NCBI GenBank assembly: GCA_019420345.1
Contig: JAHZHI010000005.1
Coordinates: 1 to 6,787, forward strand
From: Peptococcaceae bacterium
Lineage (GTDB): Bacteria > Bacillota > Peptococcia > Peptococcales > Peptococcaceae
Length of the DNA stretch: 6,787 nt
Direction: 5' to 3'
Part shown: positions 1-6,028 of the stretch, one piece after another
Position numbering within the stretch: position 1 is the first letter of the stretch
Layout: every line of letters starts with the position of its first letter
Notes under the pieces: model-generated
Seen by the model: the letters and a program-made list of their open reading frames with translations, nothing else
What the model was told of the DNA's origin: nothing
Databases searched by the model: none
Translations under genes and position numbers: made by a program

Positions 1-40
1 GAGAAAACCCTATTTTGGCAAAAATGCCAAAATAGGGTTT
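1..40 (-). terminator. probable rho-independent terminator downstream of lexA
   Basis: On the minus strand a perfect hairpin with arms AAACCCTATTTTGGCA / TGCCAAAATAGGGTTT and a TTTT loop is followed by TCTC, so the 3' arm and tail read GGGTTTTCTC. The T-run overlaps the end of the stem. It lies about 50 bases after the lexA stop. The complementary side is A-rich, so weak termination in the other direction is possible. It is part of the 53-bp repeat. Confidence 0.6.
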
Positions 41-53
41 ATCTACAGTCTGA
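1..53 (-). repeat. 53-bp inverted repeat, left copy (hairpin-bearing)
   Basis: The reverse complement of these 53 bases is identical, base for base, to 6653-6705. Identity stops at position 54 on the inner side; the outer side runs into the window edge, so the repeat may be longer. In the lexA direction it reads CAGACTGTAGATA, then a 16-bp-stem palindrome (arms at 5-20 and 25-40), then TTTTCTC. Both copies lie just downstream of a gene and in the same orientation relative to it. It could be a dispersed terminator-like repeat or a small non-autonomous hairpin element; the sequence does not decide. Confidence 0.9.
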
Positions 54-86
54 GCGCTTCTTACTGACAGAAGCGCTTTTTTATTT
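53..86 (+). terminator. hairpin with plus-strand T-tract between the repeat and lexA
   Basis: AGCGCTTCT (53-61) pairs perfectly with AGAAGCGCT (69-77) across a 7-base loop. It is followed on the plus strand by six T (77-82) and ATTT. This is a good intrinsic terminator for a plus-strand gene left of the window, converging on lexA. In the lexA direction it is a hairpin without a T-tract, 12 nt after the stop codon, and directly abuts the 53-bp repeat. Confidence 0.7.
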
Positions 87-89
87 ACT

Positions 90-797
90 TTACCGACGAA
101 TAACTTGATCGTGCATATCACGCAGTACGCCAACCACTTTGCCAATAATCATCGGATTTTCTACATAAATTGGCCCCATATGATCATTTTCTGGCTGCAA
201 GCGCACCATATTTTTCTCACGGTAAAACGTTTTGCACGTAGCCTCATCCCCAATTAATGCCACAACAATCTCACCATTTTCTGCCACTTGCTGCGGTTCA
301 ACAACAATATAATCATTGTTAAAAATGCCAACATTTACCATGCTATTGCCTCGAATGCGCAGCATAAAGGCGCCATCCTTGCGCACAAAGCGAGCCGGAT
401 AAGCGATTTTATCCTCAATGTTCTCATCAGCAAAAATCGGTTCACCGGCTGCCACATTGCCCACAACAGGCAAATTCAGCATTTCTTCAAGTTGTTCTGT
501 TTCTTCTTGTTCTTCACGCACATAAGTGTATTCTTCTCCATCAATACCACGCAGAATCAATATAGCACGTGGCTTGGCTGGATCTCGGCGAATATAGCCA
601 CGTTCTTCCAACGTATTGAGATGTGCGTGCACCGTTGATCCAGAACTCAGCCCCACCGCCTCGCAAATTTCGCGCACTGCTGGTGGAAATCCACGCGATT
701 CAACAGAATGAATGATGCATTCCATAATGGCTTGCTGGCGAGGCGTCAGTGGGCGATCCTTATTATTTCTTTTTCTTCTAGGCTGTTCTTGTTCCAT
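90..797 (-). CDS. lexA: LexA repressor (SOS response transcriptional repressor)
   Basis: The 235-residue product matches LexA throughout. The N-terminal winged helix-turn-helix (about 17-82) has LTPRQQAIMECI and the recognition region GLSSGSTVHAHLNTLEERGYI. A short acidic linker (87-108) follows, then the S24 autoprotease domain. The self-cleavage bond is Ala117-Gly118 in VVGNVAAGEP, the nucleophile is Ser152 in RGNSMVNVGI, and the general base is Lys189 in DEATCKTF, so all catalytic residues are present. Known role: it represses DNA-repair genes and cleaves itself when stimulated by RecA filaments. The start has GGAGA 8 nt upstream. A basic, Arg/Lys-rich extension of about 16 residues precedes the usual LexA start. 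It is transcribed divergently from greA, from a recognisable promoter. Autorepression is expected from the family, but I could not identify a LexA box with certainty. Confidence 0.97.
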   Translation of the reverse strand: MEQEQPRRKRNNKDRPLTPRQQAIMECIIHSVESRGFPPAVREICEAVGLSSGSTVHAHLNTLEERGYIRRDPAKPRAILILRGIDGEEYTYVREEQEETEQLEEMLNLPVVGNVAAGEPIFADENIEDKIAYPARFVRKDGAFMLRIRGNSMVNVGIFNNDYIVVEPQQVAENGEIVVALIGDEATCKTFYREKNMVRLQPENDHMGPIYVENPMIIGKVVGVLRDMHDQVIRR

Positions 798-843
798 TCG
801 ATCATTCTCCTTTCAAAATAAAAGGCGTAGAATCAATACTTTG

Positions 844-872
844 AGTATACACGAACTCCTTTTAAATTTCAA
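844..872 (-). promoter_or_regulatory. lexA promoter
   Basis: On the minus strand there is a -35 TTGAAA (867-872), a 17-nt spacer and a -10 TATACT (844-849), about 47 nt before the lexA start codon. An imperfect dyad GAGT-N8-ACTC (842-857) overlaps the -10 and includes CGAAC (852-856), half of a Bacillus-type SOS box. The second half is not present, so an operator is only suspected. Confidence 0.65.
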
Positions 873-906
873 ACGTCCATTCGCTGTGCGCTCGAAAATT
901 TATTCC

Positions 907-919
907 AACTTGACAAGTT
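907..919. promoter_or_regulatory. 13-bp palindrome over the greA -35
   Basis: AACTTG-A-CAAGTT is a perfect dyad around one central base. It contains the greA -35 TTGACA and sits between the two divergent promoters. A repressor bound here could affect greA-lysS and possibly lexA. No regulator can be named: it does not match the Bacillus LexA box (CGAAC-N4-GTTCG). A consensus -35 inside a short dyad can also occur by chance. Confidence 0.3.
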
Positions 920-938
920 TTATCCAACTTTCTATAAT
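910..938 (+). promoter_or_regulatory. greA-lysS promoter (consensus sigma-70/sigma-A)
   Basis: A perfect -35 TTGACA (910-915), a 17-nt spacer and a perfect -10 TATAAT (933-938) are preceded by an A/T-rich stretch (895-904) that could act as an UP element. Transcription should start near 945, giving a leader of about 80 nt. The strength fits constitutive expression of a transcription factor and a tRNA synthetase. No T-box-like leader fits in the space before greA. Confidence 0.88.
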
Positions 939-945
939 TAGTTAG

Positions 946-963
946 ATTGGGCGAATGTCCAAT
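946..963 (+). other. hairpin at the predicted 5' end of the greA-lysS mRNA
   Basis: ATTGGGC (946-952) pairs with GTCCAAT (957-963) over a GAAT loop: seven pairs including one G-U. It starts almost exactly where the consensus promoter should initiate, so it would cap the transcript and could protect it from 5' decay. A second perfect 10-bp palindrome, TGACGCGTCA, lies at 984-993 in the same leader. The role is inference. Confidence 0.35.
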
Positions 964-1025
964 TTCTTTATTATGCGAAAAACTGACGCGTCATGATAAT
1001 ACGAACAAAAATGGAGGCAAATAAC

Positions 1026-1520
1026 ATGGATGAAGCAGTCATTCTCACACGAGAAGGTTACGAAAACCTTAAAGAAGAACTCGTCAACTTAAAAACCGTA
1101 CGCCGTAAAGAAGTCGCTGAACGACTGAAACAGGCCATTGATTTCGGGGACCTGAGCGAAAACTCTGAGTACGACGATGCGAAAAGTGAGCAGGCATTCA
1201 TCGAAGGCCGCATCCAAACCATCGAAGCCACCCTACACAACGCTCAGATCATTGAAGACGGCGCCCAATCTTCTGGTGTTGTCAACATCGGCTCTTATGT
1301 CACCGTGCGCGATGTAGAATTCGACGACATTGAAGAATACCGCATTGTTGGTACCAGTGAAGCCGATCCAATGCAAAATAAAATTTCCAACGAATCCCCA
1401 CTCGGTTCATCCCTGCTCGGCAAACGCCAAGGTCAGACCATCAAAGTCAACGCCCCAGCAGGCATCATTGAATATGAAATTCTTAAAGTATCCCACGACA
1501 GTGCGAAGGAGGAAGCATAA
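1026..1520 (+). CDS. greA: transcription elongation factor GreA
   Basis: The 164-residue product is full length for GreA. The N-terminal antiparallel coiled coil (about 1-75) includes the conserved GDLSENSEYDDAKSEQAF segment, with acidic tip residues Asp42 and Glu45. The C-terminal FKBP-like domain (about 80-155) includes SPLGSSLLGKRQGQ and an IEYEILKV end. Known role: it enters the RNA polymerase secondary channel and stimulates cleavage of backtracked transcript. The start at 1026 is chosen because GGAGG (1013-1017) lies 8 nt upstream and the protein then begins MDEAVILTREGYE, typical of GreA. An in-frame ATG at 993 would add 11 residues without a good ribosome binding site. It is the first gene of an operon, and its 3' end carries the ribosome binding site of lysS. 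Confidence 0.97.
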   Translation: MDEAVILTREGYENLKEELVNLKTVRRKEVAERLKQAIDFGDLSENSEYDDAKSEQAFIEGRIQTIEATLHNAQIIEDGAQSSGVVNIGSYVTVRDVEFDDIEEYRIVGTSEADPMQNKISNESPLGSSLLGKRQGQTIKVNAPAGIIEYEILKVSHDSAKEEA

Positions 1521-1522
1521 AC

Positions 1523-3457
1523 ATGCCAAATGGCAACAACAAGGCTGATGGCGGTCTCAAGCAAATCATGAATGTGCGCCTGGAAAAGATGGACGCACTG
1601 CGTGAACGCGGTGTAGATCCATTCGGCCACCGTTTTGATATTACCCACCATATTGACGAAATCATTGCCAATAAAGACGCCCTCATTGAAAGCGGCGAAG
1701 AAGTTAAAATCGCAGGCCGTATTATGGCAAAACGCGGCCAGGGCAAAGCAGGTTTCGCCAATATTGCTGACATCAGCGGCAACATCCAGATCTATTCCCG
1801 ACAAGACATCGTCGGTGAAGATATGCACTGGTTCTTCAAAAAAGCCGACATTGGCGACATCGTTGGCATCACAGGTGTTGTGTTTGTTACCGATCGCGGC
1901 GAACTCAGCATCAAGGTGCATAACTACGACCACCTTTGCAAGTCTATGCGCCCACTGCCTGAAAAATTCCATGGCCTGACCGATACCGAACTTCGCTATC
2001 GCCAGCGCTATGTCGATTTGATCATGAACCCAGATGTAAAGAACACATTCATCCTGCGTTCCAAGATCATCACCGCCATCCGCAACTACCTCGATGGACA
2101 GCACTATCTCGAAGTTGAAACCCCAGTGCTCCACACCATCGCTGGCGGTGCTACCGCGCGTCCATTCATCACCCATCACAATGCGCTCGACATCGATCTG
2201 TACATGCGCATTGCGCTTGAACTCCATCTCAAGCGCCTCATTGTTGGCGGCATGGAACGTGTTTATGAAATTGGCCGTGTATTCCGTAACGAAGGCATCG
2301 ATACCCGCCACAACCCTGAATTCACCCTCTTGGAAGTGTACCAGGCTTATGGCGACTATGAAACCATGATGGATCTCACCGAAGATCTCTTCCGCACCGT
2401 TGCACATCAAGTGCTTGGCACTGGCGTCTTCATGAACGGTGATGTTGAAGTCGACCTCGACTCCCCATGGCGCCGCGTCACCATGACCGATGCCGTTAAA
2501 GAAGCCACCGGCCTTGACTACCTTGGCGACATGAGCGACGATGAATTCCGTCAAGCTGCCCGCGACCGCGGCATCGACATTCCTGCTGACATGCCACGTG
2601 GCAAAGTCCTCGAAGAACTCTTCGACGACGCTGTTGAAGCCACCCTCGTGCAGCCAACCTTCGTCACCGACTACCCAGTTGAAATCTCTCCACTGGCACG
2701 CCGCAAAGCAGACAACCCTGCACTCACCGACCGTTTCGAACTCTTCATCATCGGTCGTGAACACGCCAACGCTTTCAGCGAATTGAACAACCCAATCGAC
2801 CAGCGCCAGCGCTTCGAAGAACAGGTTGAAGCAAAACGCAAAGGCGACGACGAAGCCCATCCAATGGACACCGACTACATCAACGCCCTTGAATACGGCC
2901 TGCCACCAACAGGTGGTCTCGGGATCGGCATCGACCGCATGGTCATGCTCCTCACCAACGCAGAATCCATCCGCGACGTGCTCCTCTTCCCTACCATGAA
3001 GCCACTGGACGAACCAAAGTCCAAAAAGGCTGCTAAGAAGGAAGCAAAAGCTGCTGCTGAAGAAACCGTCGTTGAAGAAATCGATTTCACCGGCGTTGAA
3101 GTAGAACCTCTCTTCAAAGACATGGTAGATTTCGAAACCTTCTCCAAGAGCGACTTCCGTGCTGTAAAGGTACTGGATTGCAAAGCCGTGCCAAAGAGCA
3201 AAAAGCTCCTCCAGTTCACCTTGGACGATGGCTCCGGCGAAGACCGCACTATCCTTTCCGGCATCCACGAATACTACGAACCAGAGGAACTCATTGGCAA
3301 AACTCTGATCGCCATCACCAACCTGCCACCACGCGCCATGATGGGCATCGACAGCTGCGGTATGGTCATCAGCGCCGTCAACCAGAAAGACGGCAAAGAA
3401 GACCTGCACCTGCTCATGGTCGACGACCACATCCCTGCTGGTGCGAAGCTGTATTGA
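1523..3457 (+). CDS. lysS: lysyl-tRNA synthetase (class II) with C-terminal tRNA-binding domain
   Basis: The enzyme charges tRNA-Lys with lysine using ATP in the cytoplasm. At 644 residues it is clearly longer than the usual roughly 500. Residues 1-495 are a complete class IIb LysRS: OB-fold anticodon domain (about 60-145), motif 1 (about 186-203, LEVETPVL), motif 2 (247-268, VYEIGRVFRNEGIDTRHNPE), GREHANAFSELNNP (411-424) and motif 3 (459-477, GLGIGIDRMVMLL). A Lys/Ala/Glu-rich linker (about 496-543) leads to an extra OB domain (544-644). This resembles the C-terminal domain of MetRS and Trbp111: DFRAVKVLDCKAVPKSKKLL, ILSGIHEYYEPEELIGK, ITNLPPRAMMGIDSCGM. Family knowledge says such domains bind the tRNA elbow and may dimerise. 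AAGGAGG (1506-1512) lies 10 nt before the start, and the gap to greA is 2 nt, so the two are probably cotranscribed. No frameshift or stop lies at the fusion. Confidence 0.97.
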   Translation: MPNGNNKADGGLKQIMNVRLEKMDALRERGVDPFGHRFDITHHIDEIIANKDALIESGEEVKIAGRIMAKRGQGKAGFANIADISGNIQIYSRQDIVGEDMHWFFKKADIGDIVGITGVVFVTDRGELSIKVHNYDHLCKSMRPLPEKFHGLTDTELRYRQRYVDLIMNPDVKNTFILRSKIITAIRNYLDGQHYLEVETPVLHTIAGGATARPFITHHNALDIDLYMRIALELHLKRLIVGGMERVYEIGRVFRNEGIDTRHNPEFTLLEVYQAYGDYETMMDLTEDLFRTVAHQVLGTGVFMNGDVEVDLDSPWRRVTMTDAVKEATGLDYLGDMSDDEFRQAARDRGIDIPADMPRGKVLEELFDDAVEATLVQPTFVTDYPVEISPLARRKADNPALTDRFELFIIGREHANAFSELNNPIDQRQRFEEQVEAKRKGDDEAHPMDTDYINALEYGLPPTGGLGIGIDRMVMLLTNAESIRDVLLFPTMKPLDEPKSKKAAKKEAKAAAEETVVEEIDFTGVEVEPLFKDMVDFETFSKSDFRAVKVLDCKAVPKSKKLLQFTLDDGSGEDRTILSGIHEYYEPEELIGKTLIAITNLPPRAMMGIDSCGMVISAVNQKDGKEDLHLLMVDDHIPAGAKLY

Positions 3458-3539
3458 TTTGGGAGATTATAAATATTACCGAGTAATACATCCGACTTCA
3501 CAAACGCTTTCGAAATGAAAGCAATAAATCCAAAAAGAT

Positions 3540-3580
3540 AAAGCTAGGAACACATTTGTGTGCCTAGCTTTTTTCTTTTT
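3540..3580 (+). terminator. rho-independent terminator of greA-lysS (probably bidirectional)
   Basis: AAAGCTAGG (3540-3548) pairs with CCTAGCTTT (3563-3571). An inner CACA/TGTG pairing and a TTTG loop extend the stem, and a long T-rich tail runs to 3580. On the other strand the hairpin is followed by a T-rich stretch (complement of 3532-3539), so it can also end the converging two-component operon, whose stop is about 100 nt away. The rest of 3458-3683 holds no gene: only small dyads, TATTAC/GTAATA (3474-3488), GCTTTC/GAAAGC near 3505-3521, and a 14-bp palindrome TAAATTGCAATTTA (3667-3680) just after the kinase stop. Confidence 0.9.
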
Positions 3581-3683
3581 ATATTCATTCAACAACTTCC
3601 ATACAATTAAAATTACTATTCTATTTCTGCTGAGTTGTCTTTAATAAAAACTTACATAATTGTGGATAAATTGCAATTTAATT

Positions 3684-4973
3684 CTACGGAATAAGAATTG
3701 TTACATTAAAAATATCTCTTTCTTCTTTAATATGACAGGTACCACCATATTTATGAACTGCTTGTCGAACGTTTCTTAGTCCTAAACCATGCTTCCCTGG
3801 ATGCCACTTTTTTCGTGTAGAAGAATCATAGGTATTCATAAAACAAATTGAAAGGGCATGATTTTTCTGCATGATATCAACTTTCATCATTAATTCGGAT
3901 TTTGCTGGCAATAACATACAAGCTTCCAATGCATTGTCAAAGAGATTATCTAAAATGATACAGAGATCAACATCTTGAATTTTCAACGCTCCTTCTAATC
4001 GTACATCAATATCATATGAAACATTCGCCTGCTTTGCACGACGTTTTTGCTCTGTCAACAGCGCACTAAGCACAGGGTAACCAGTGCGAATAATTTTCAG
4101 ACTATTATCCATCTCGATTTCTAGGTCTTTTATGTATTGATCAGACTCGGACAGAGCATTTTCAGCAACCAATGCTTTCATCAGTCTGATATGCTTTTTC
4201 ATATCATGCCAAAGTGCATCTGTTTCCTGTTGGTGTTCATTCAAACGTTGATGATACTGTTTTTCCAGTGCAAGCTTATATTCCGCAGCTTCAGTTCGGC
4301 TCTTATATTCAAATGCGTTTTTTAAACGATCAAAGTACCAGAAAATAATGATGCTAATATAGATAATACCAATCATTGCTAGTAATGCAACAGGAGAAAA
4401 ATATCCCGTTATATAGCGACAGATTACAGAAACATAATACGCTAACAATATTAAAACAATTTGACAGAATAATAAAGGTAACATCATTCGGAAGCTATCG
4501 ACATTTTTTGAATATGCATTTCTGCGAGAAGATAGAGTGACAATGCCCTTAATCAGAAACATCTGCATTAATTTCGATGCCAATGCAATAAAAACTCTCG
4601 GTATTCCATAGACCAACATATTAGGTATTGGCATTTTGAATACAAATGCCAACAAGGCTGTTGTTACAATTTCAGAAAGCATCATAATTAAAGCAAATAC
4701 AAATGTGACAATAATTCTGGTTGATAGACTGGTTTTATAAAGTTTTGTTGTAAGAAGAAAACATCCTATCAAAATATATAAAGTTAATACAATCCCAGAA
4801 ATAAAATACAGTGTGCATGCGCCTAAACCTAGGCCATAAATGATATACCATGGAAAAGCGTTTTGATCTTCATGACGTTTTACAAACAACCCATTCAAAT
4901 ATTGATAAATAATGAAAGTCTCAAAAATAACGATAACACATTCAAAAAATTGATAAAGTAACCGTTCATCCAT
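3684..4973 (-). CDS. AgrC-like sensor histidine kinase (GHKL family, multi-pass membrane)
   Basis: The 429-residue product has an N-terminal half of about seven hydrophobic segments (roughly 8-30, 42-60, 61-78, 86-112, 122-146, 162-185, 191-214), as in AgrC/ComD/VirS-type peptide sensors. A coiled-coil-like stretch (215-250) leads to the dimerisation/phosphoacceptor motif LWHDMKKHI, with His256. The ATP-binding domain (about 330-429) has the N box LDNLFDNALEAC (341-352) and the G box GKHGLGLRNV (393-402). Expected role: detect an extracellular signal, possibly a peptide, and phosphorylate the regulator encoded just upstream. The ATG lies 1 nt after the regulator's stop, with GAGG about 10 nt before it, so the pair is translationally close. 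The gene is intact although its partner is frameshifted. It is more AT-rich than greA-lysS. No AgrB/AgrD gene is adjacent, so the ligand is unknown. Confidence 0.9.
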   Translation of the reverse strand: MDERLLYQFFECVIVIFETFIIYQYLNGLFVKRHEDQNAFPWYIIYGLGLGACTLYFISGIVLTLYILIGCFLLTTKLYKTSLSTRIIVTFVFALIMMLSEIVTTALLAFVFKMPIPNMLVYGIPRVFIALASKLMQMFLIKGIVTLSSRRNAYSKNVDSFRMMLPLLFCQIVLILLAYYVSVICRYITGYFSPVALLAMIGIIYISIIIFWYFDRLKNAFEYKSRTEAAEYKLALEKQYHQRLNEHQQETDALWHDMKKHIRLMKALVAENALSESDQYIKDLEIEMDNSLKIIRTGYPVLSALLTEQKRRAKQANVSYDIDVRLEGALKIQDVDLCIILDNLFDNALEACMLLPAKSELMMKVDIMQKNHALSICFMNTYDSSTRKKWHPGKHGLGLRNVRQAVHKYGGTCHIKEERDIFNVTILIP

Positions 4974-4974
4974 T

Positions 4975-5163
4975 TTAATTATTCCTCACAAAGTCATTGA
5001 GTGCTTTCAAGAATGGTGTGTGATATGTTCGCGTAAGTTTGATAGAATCATTTCCTTGCATGATGACATGACCCTTCTCCAATCTATCGTAATGTTCCAA
5101 ATTGATAATAAAACTATTGTGCACCTGGACAAATTGAGGGAAAGCTACCAACATGTCCTTCAC
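4975..5163 (-). pseudogene. C-terminal half of LytTR DNA-binding domain, out of frame with its regulator
   Basis: The 62-residue open frame reads on from the regulator piece upstream: MLVAFPQFVQVHNSFIIN followed by LEHYDRL and a KLTRTYHTPFLKAL end. That is the second half of a LytTR domain, with the conserved F-x-x-V-H-x-S-[FY]-I-[IV]-N signature. It begins with GTG overlapping the TGA of the upstream piece (GTGA) and cannot fold as a complete domain alone. It would be made by -1 frameshifting, by reinitiation (GTG, or ATG at 5154 with AAGGTG 6 nt before it), or not at all. One extra A in the coding-strand A5 run (complement of 5165-5169) would fuse the pieces as ...SLKKVKDML.... Its own stop is 1 nt from the kinase start. 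Confidence 0.75.
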
Positions 5164-5666
5164 CTTTTTAGCGATAACCGCACCTTGAAAACACCATGTG
5201 TTGTATGGATAAAAACATCATTTCTCTGTACTTCAAAATAAATAATTTCCGGCGCGGTGAGAGAAAGTATTGTTGTTTTATCAGTTTGGAACTCAAAAGC
5301 CACTGGATAAAGTTTCTCGGTAGCCTTATCTAAAATTTTCCATACCTTTTCTTGCGTAATGGGCTTGGGTGTAAACCAATCTACTCGGTCAAAGCAATCA
5401 AAAATATATTCACCATGAATGGTTACCATGGCAATATAAATTTTAGACTTCATCTGTTTTAATCTTTTTGCGATTTCCCAGCCATCCGCATCTGGCATCT
5501 GTACATCGAGAAACAACAAATCAAAATGTTCGCCCAAAGATAATTGATTCAAAAAATCGTGAGCAGATAGAAAACCAACTATCGCATGTTGATCAGAATG
5601 AAGTGCAATGCATTCTTTTAGATGTTCTATATCCTGTATCTCATCATCACAGATAGCAATTTTCAT
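5160..5666 (-). CDS. response regulator, receiver domain plus first half of LytTR domain (frameshifted)
   Basis: The receiver domain is complete: acidic pair in MKIAICDDE (Asp7/Asp8 from this start), phosphoacceptor Asp54 in LLFLDVQMPDADGW, a Thr in AMVTIHGEY, and the conserved Lys in FTPKPIT. A LytTR domain begins near residue 125 (TTILSLTAPEIIYFEVQRND) and stops abruptly at ...VRLSLKR. The rest continues in the -1 frame to 4975, and the joined product of about 230 residues is normal for AgrA/ComE/VirR-type regulators. I prefer the start at 5666 (MKIAICDDE). GGGGGG lies 6 nt before it, whereas the in-frame ATG at 5672 directly touches the G-run. It is first in an operon with the kinase. The break may be a real null mutation, a sequencing error in a homopolymer, or programmed frameshifting. 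Confidence 0.85.
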   Translation of the reverse strand: MKIAICDDEIQDIEHLKECIALHSDQHAIVGFLSAHDFLNQLSLGEHFDLLFLDVQMPDADGWEIAKRLKQMKSKIYIAMVTIHGEYIFDCFDRVDWFTPKPITQEKVWKILDKATEKLYPVAFEFQTDKTTILSLTAPEIIYFEVQRNDVFIHTTHGVFKVRLSLKR

Positions 5667-5700
5667 AGCCATCCCCCCTTATTTTTTTGAAAAACGCAAT

Positions 5701-5736
5701 TAAACTTAGTATAACACTTAAGCAAAGAAAACTTAA
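5701..5736 (-). promoter_or_regulatory. candidate promoter and repeat cluster before the two-component operon
   Basis: A minus-strand -10 TATACT (5708-5713) lies about 40 nt before the regulator start. At 17-nt spacing the -35 would be TTAAGT, a poor match, which suggests an activated promoter. Three related repeats overlap it: plus-strand TAAACTTAG (5701-5709), AACACTTAA (5713-5721) and AAAACTTAA (5728-5736), spaced 12 and 15 bp. LytTR regulators bind direct repeats, so autoregulation is a possibility, but the spacing is not the familiar AgrA one. Confidence 0.4.
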
Positions 5737-5861
5737 TTTATCGCGGTTGTTATTGAAATATTGTAAATAAGATACAACTTTTGCTAAAAGGCGCTTCTGT
5801 AAGTTATCACAAAAAACCGCAAATTATCCCATCGAGGTTCTTTTTTGTTCTGTTTTCCATT

Positions 5862-5877
5862 ATCTTATAGATAAGAT
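5862..5877. promoter_or_regulatory. operator-like palindrome upstream of the stalk gene
   Basis: ATCTTAT-AG-ATAAGAT has perfect 7-bp arms around two bases. Looser outer pairing (CTGTTT near 5850 with AAACAG near 5879-5884) could extend it into a longer hairpin. There is no T-tract after it in the plus direction, so it is more like a protein-binding site or mRNA structure than a terminator. The binder is unknown. Confidence 0.4.
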
Positions 5878-5909
5878 GAAACAGGAAATGTATCACGATA
5901 GTAGAAAAA

Positions 5910-5923
5910 GCAAACTTGTTTGC
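5910..5923. promoter_or_regulatory. second operator-like palindrome upstream of the stalk gene
   Basis: GCAAAC-TT-GTTTGC has perfect 6-bp arms around two bases, 33 bp downstream of the other dyad (first arm to second dyad) and about 105 bp before the stalk gene start. It may be an operator or a leader hairpin. The inverted rather than direct symmetry does not fit the direct repeats LytTR proteins usually bind. Confidence 0.35.
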
Positions 5924-6028
5924 CAATAAAAAATATCTACGAACAAGAAAGCATCCTAGAATACGTTTATGGATTTAAGGTTTAACTATCTACTATTGCA
6001 AATTTACTTTTTAAAGGAGAGGTTAACA

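Larger units (their letters stand above)
5673..6028. other. divergent intergenic region without a supported gene
   Basis: About 355 AT-rich bases separate the regulator (minus) from the secreted stalk protein (plus). No open frame of convincing length with a ribosome binding site is present. The region holds the regulator promoter, a distant inverted repeat (TAATTTA-TC-GCGGTT at 5734-5748 against AACCGC-AAATTA at 5815-5826), and two dyads listed separately. I found no clear -35/-10 pair for the stalk gene; TAGAAT at 5958-5963 is a weak -10 candidate. Confidence 0.7.

Noticed and set aside
993..1025. Upstream in-frame ATG for greA adding 11 residues
   Set aside because: It has no suitable ribosome binding site, it overlaps the leader palindrome, and the downstream ATG has GGAGG at ideal spacing and matches the family N-terminus.
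945..1025. T-box or other riboswitch before the greA-lysS operon
   Set aside because: The leader is only about 80 nt and shows no T-box consensus, antiterminator or leader terminator.
1433..3430. A 665-codon open frame on the minus strand opposite lysS
   Set aside because: It lies antisense to an unmistakable LysRS and gives an F/V/A/E-rich sequence with no recognisable domain. It is a by-product of lysS codon choice.
5807..5886. Short peptide frames in the divergent region: a 17-residue minus frame beginning MENRTKKNL and ending IICGFL (about 5807-5860), and a 17-residue plus frame beginning MKQEMYHDSR (from 5876), considered as AgrD-like signals
   Set aside because: Neither has a ribosome binding site, an AgrD-like charged tail or an AgrB partner nearby. 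The lengths are within chance.
5969..6028. Upstream in-frame ATG for the stalk gene adding 20 residues
   Set aside because: It lacks a ribosome binding site and would bury the signal peptide, whereas AAAGGAGAGG directly serves 6029.
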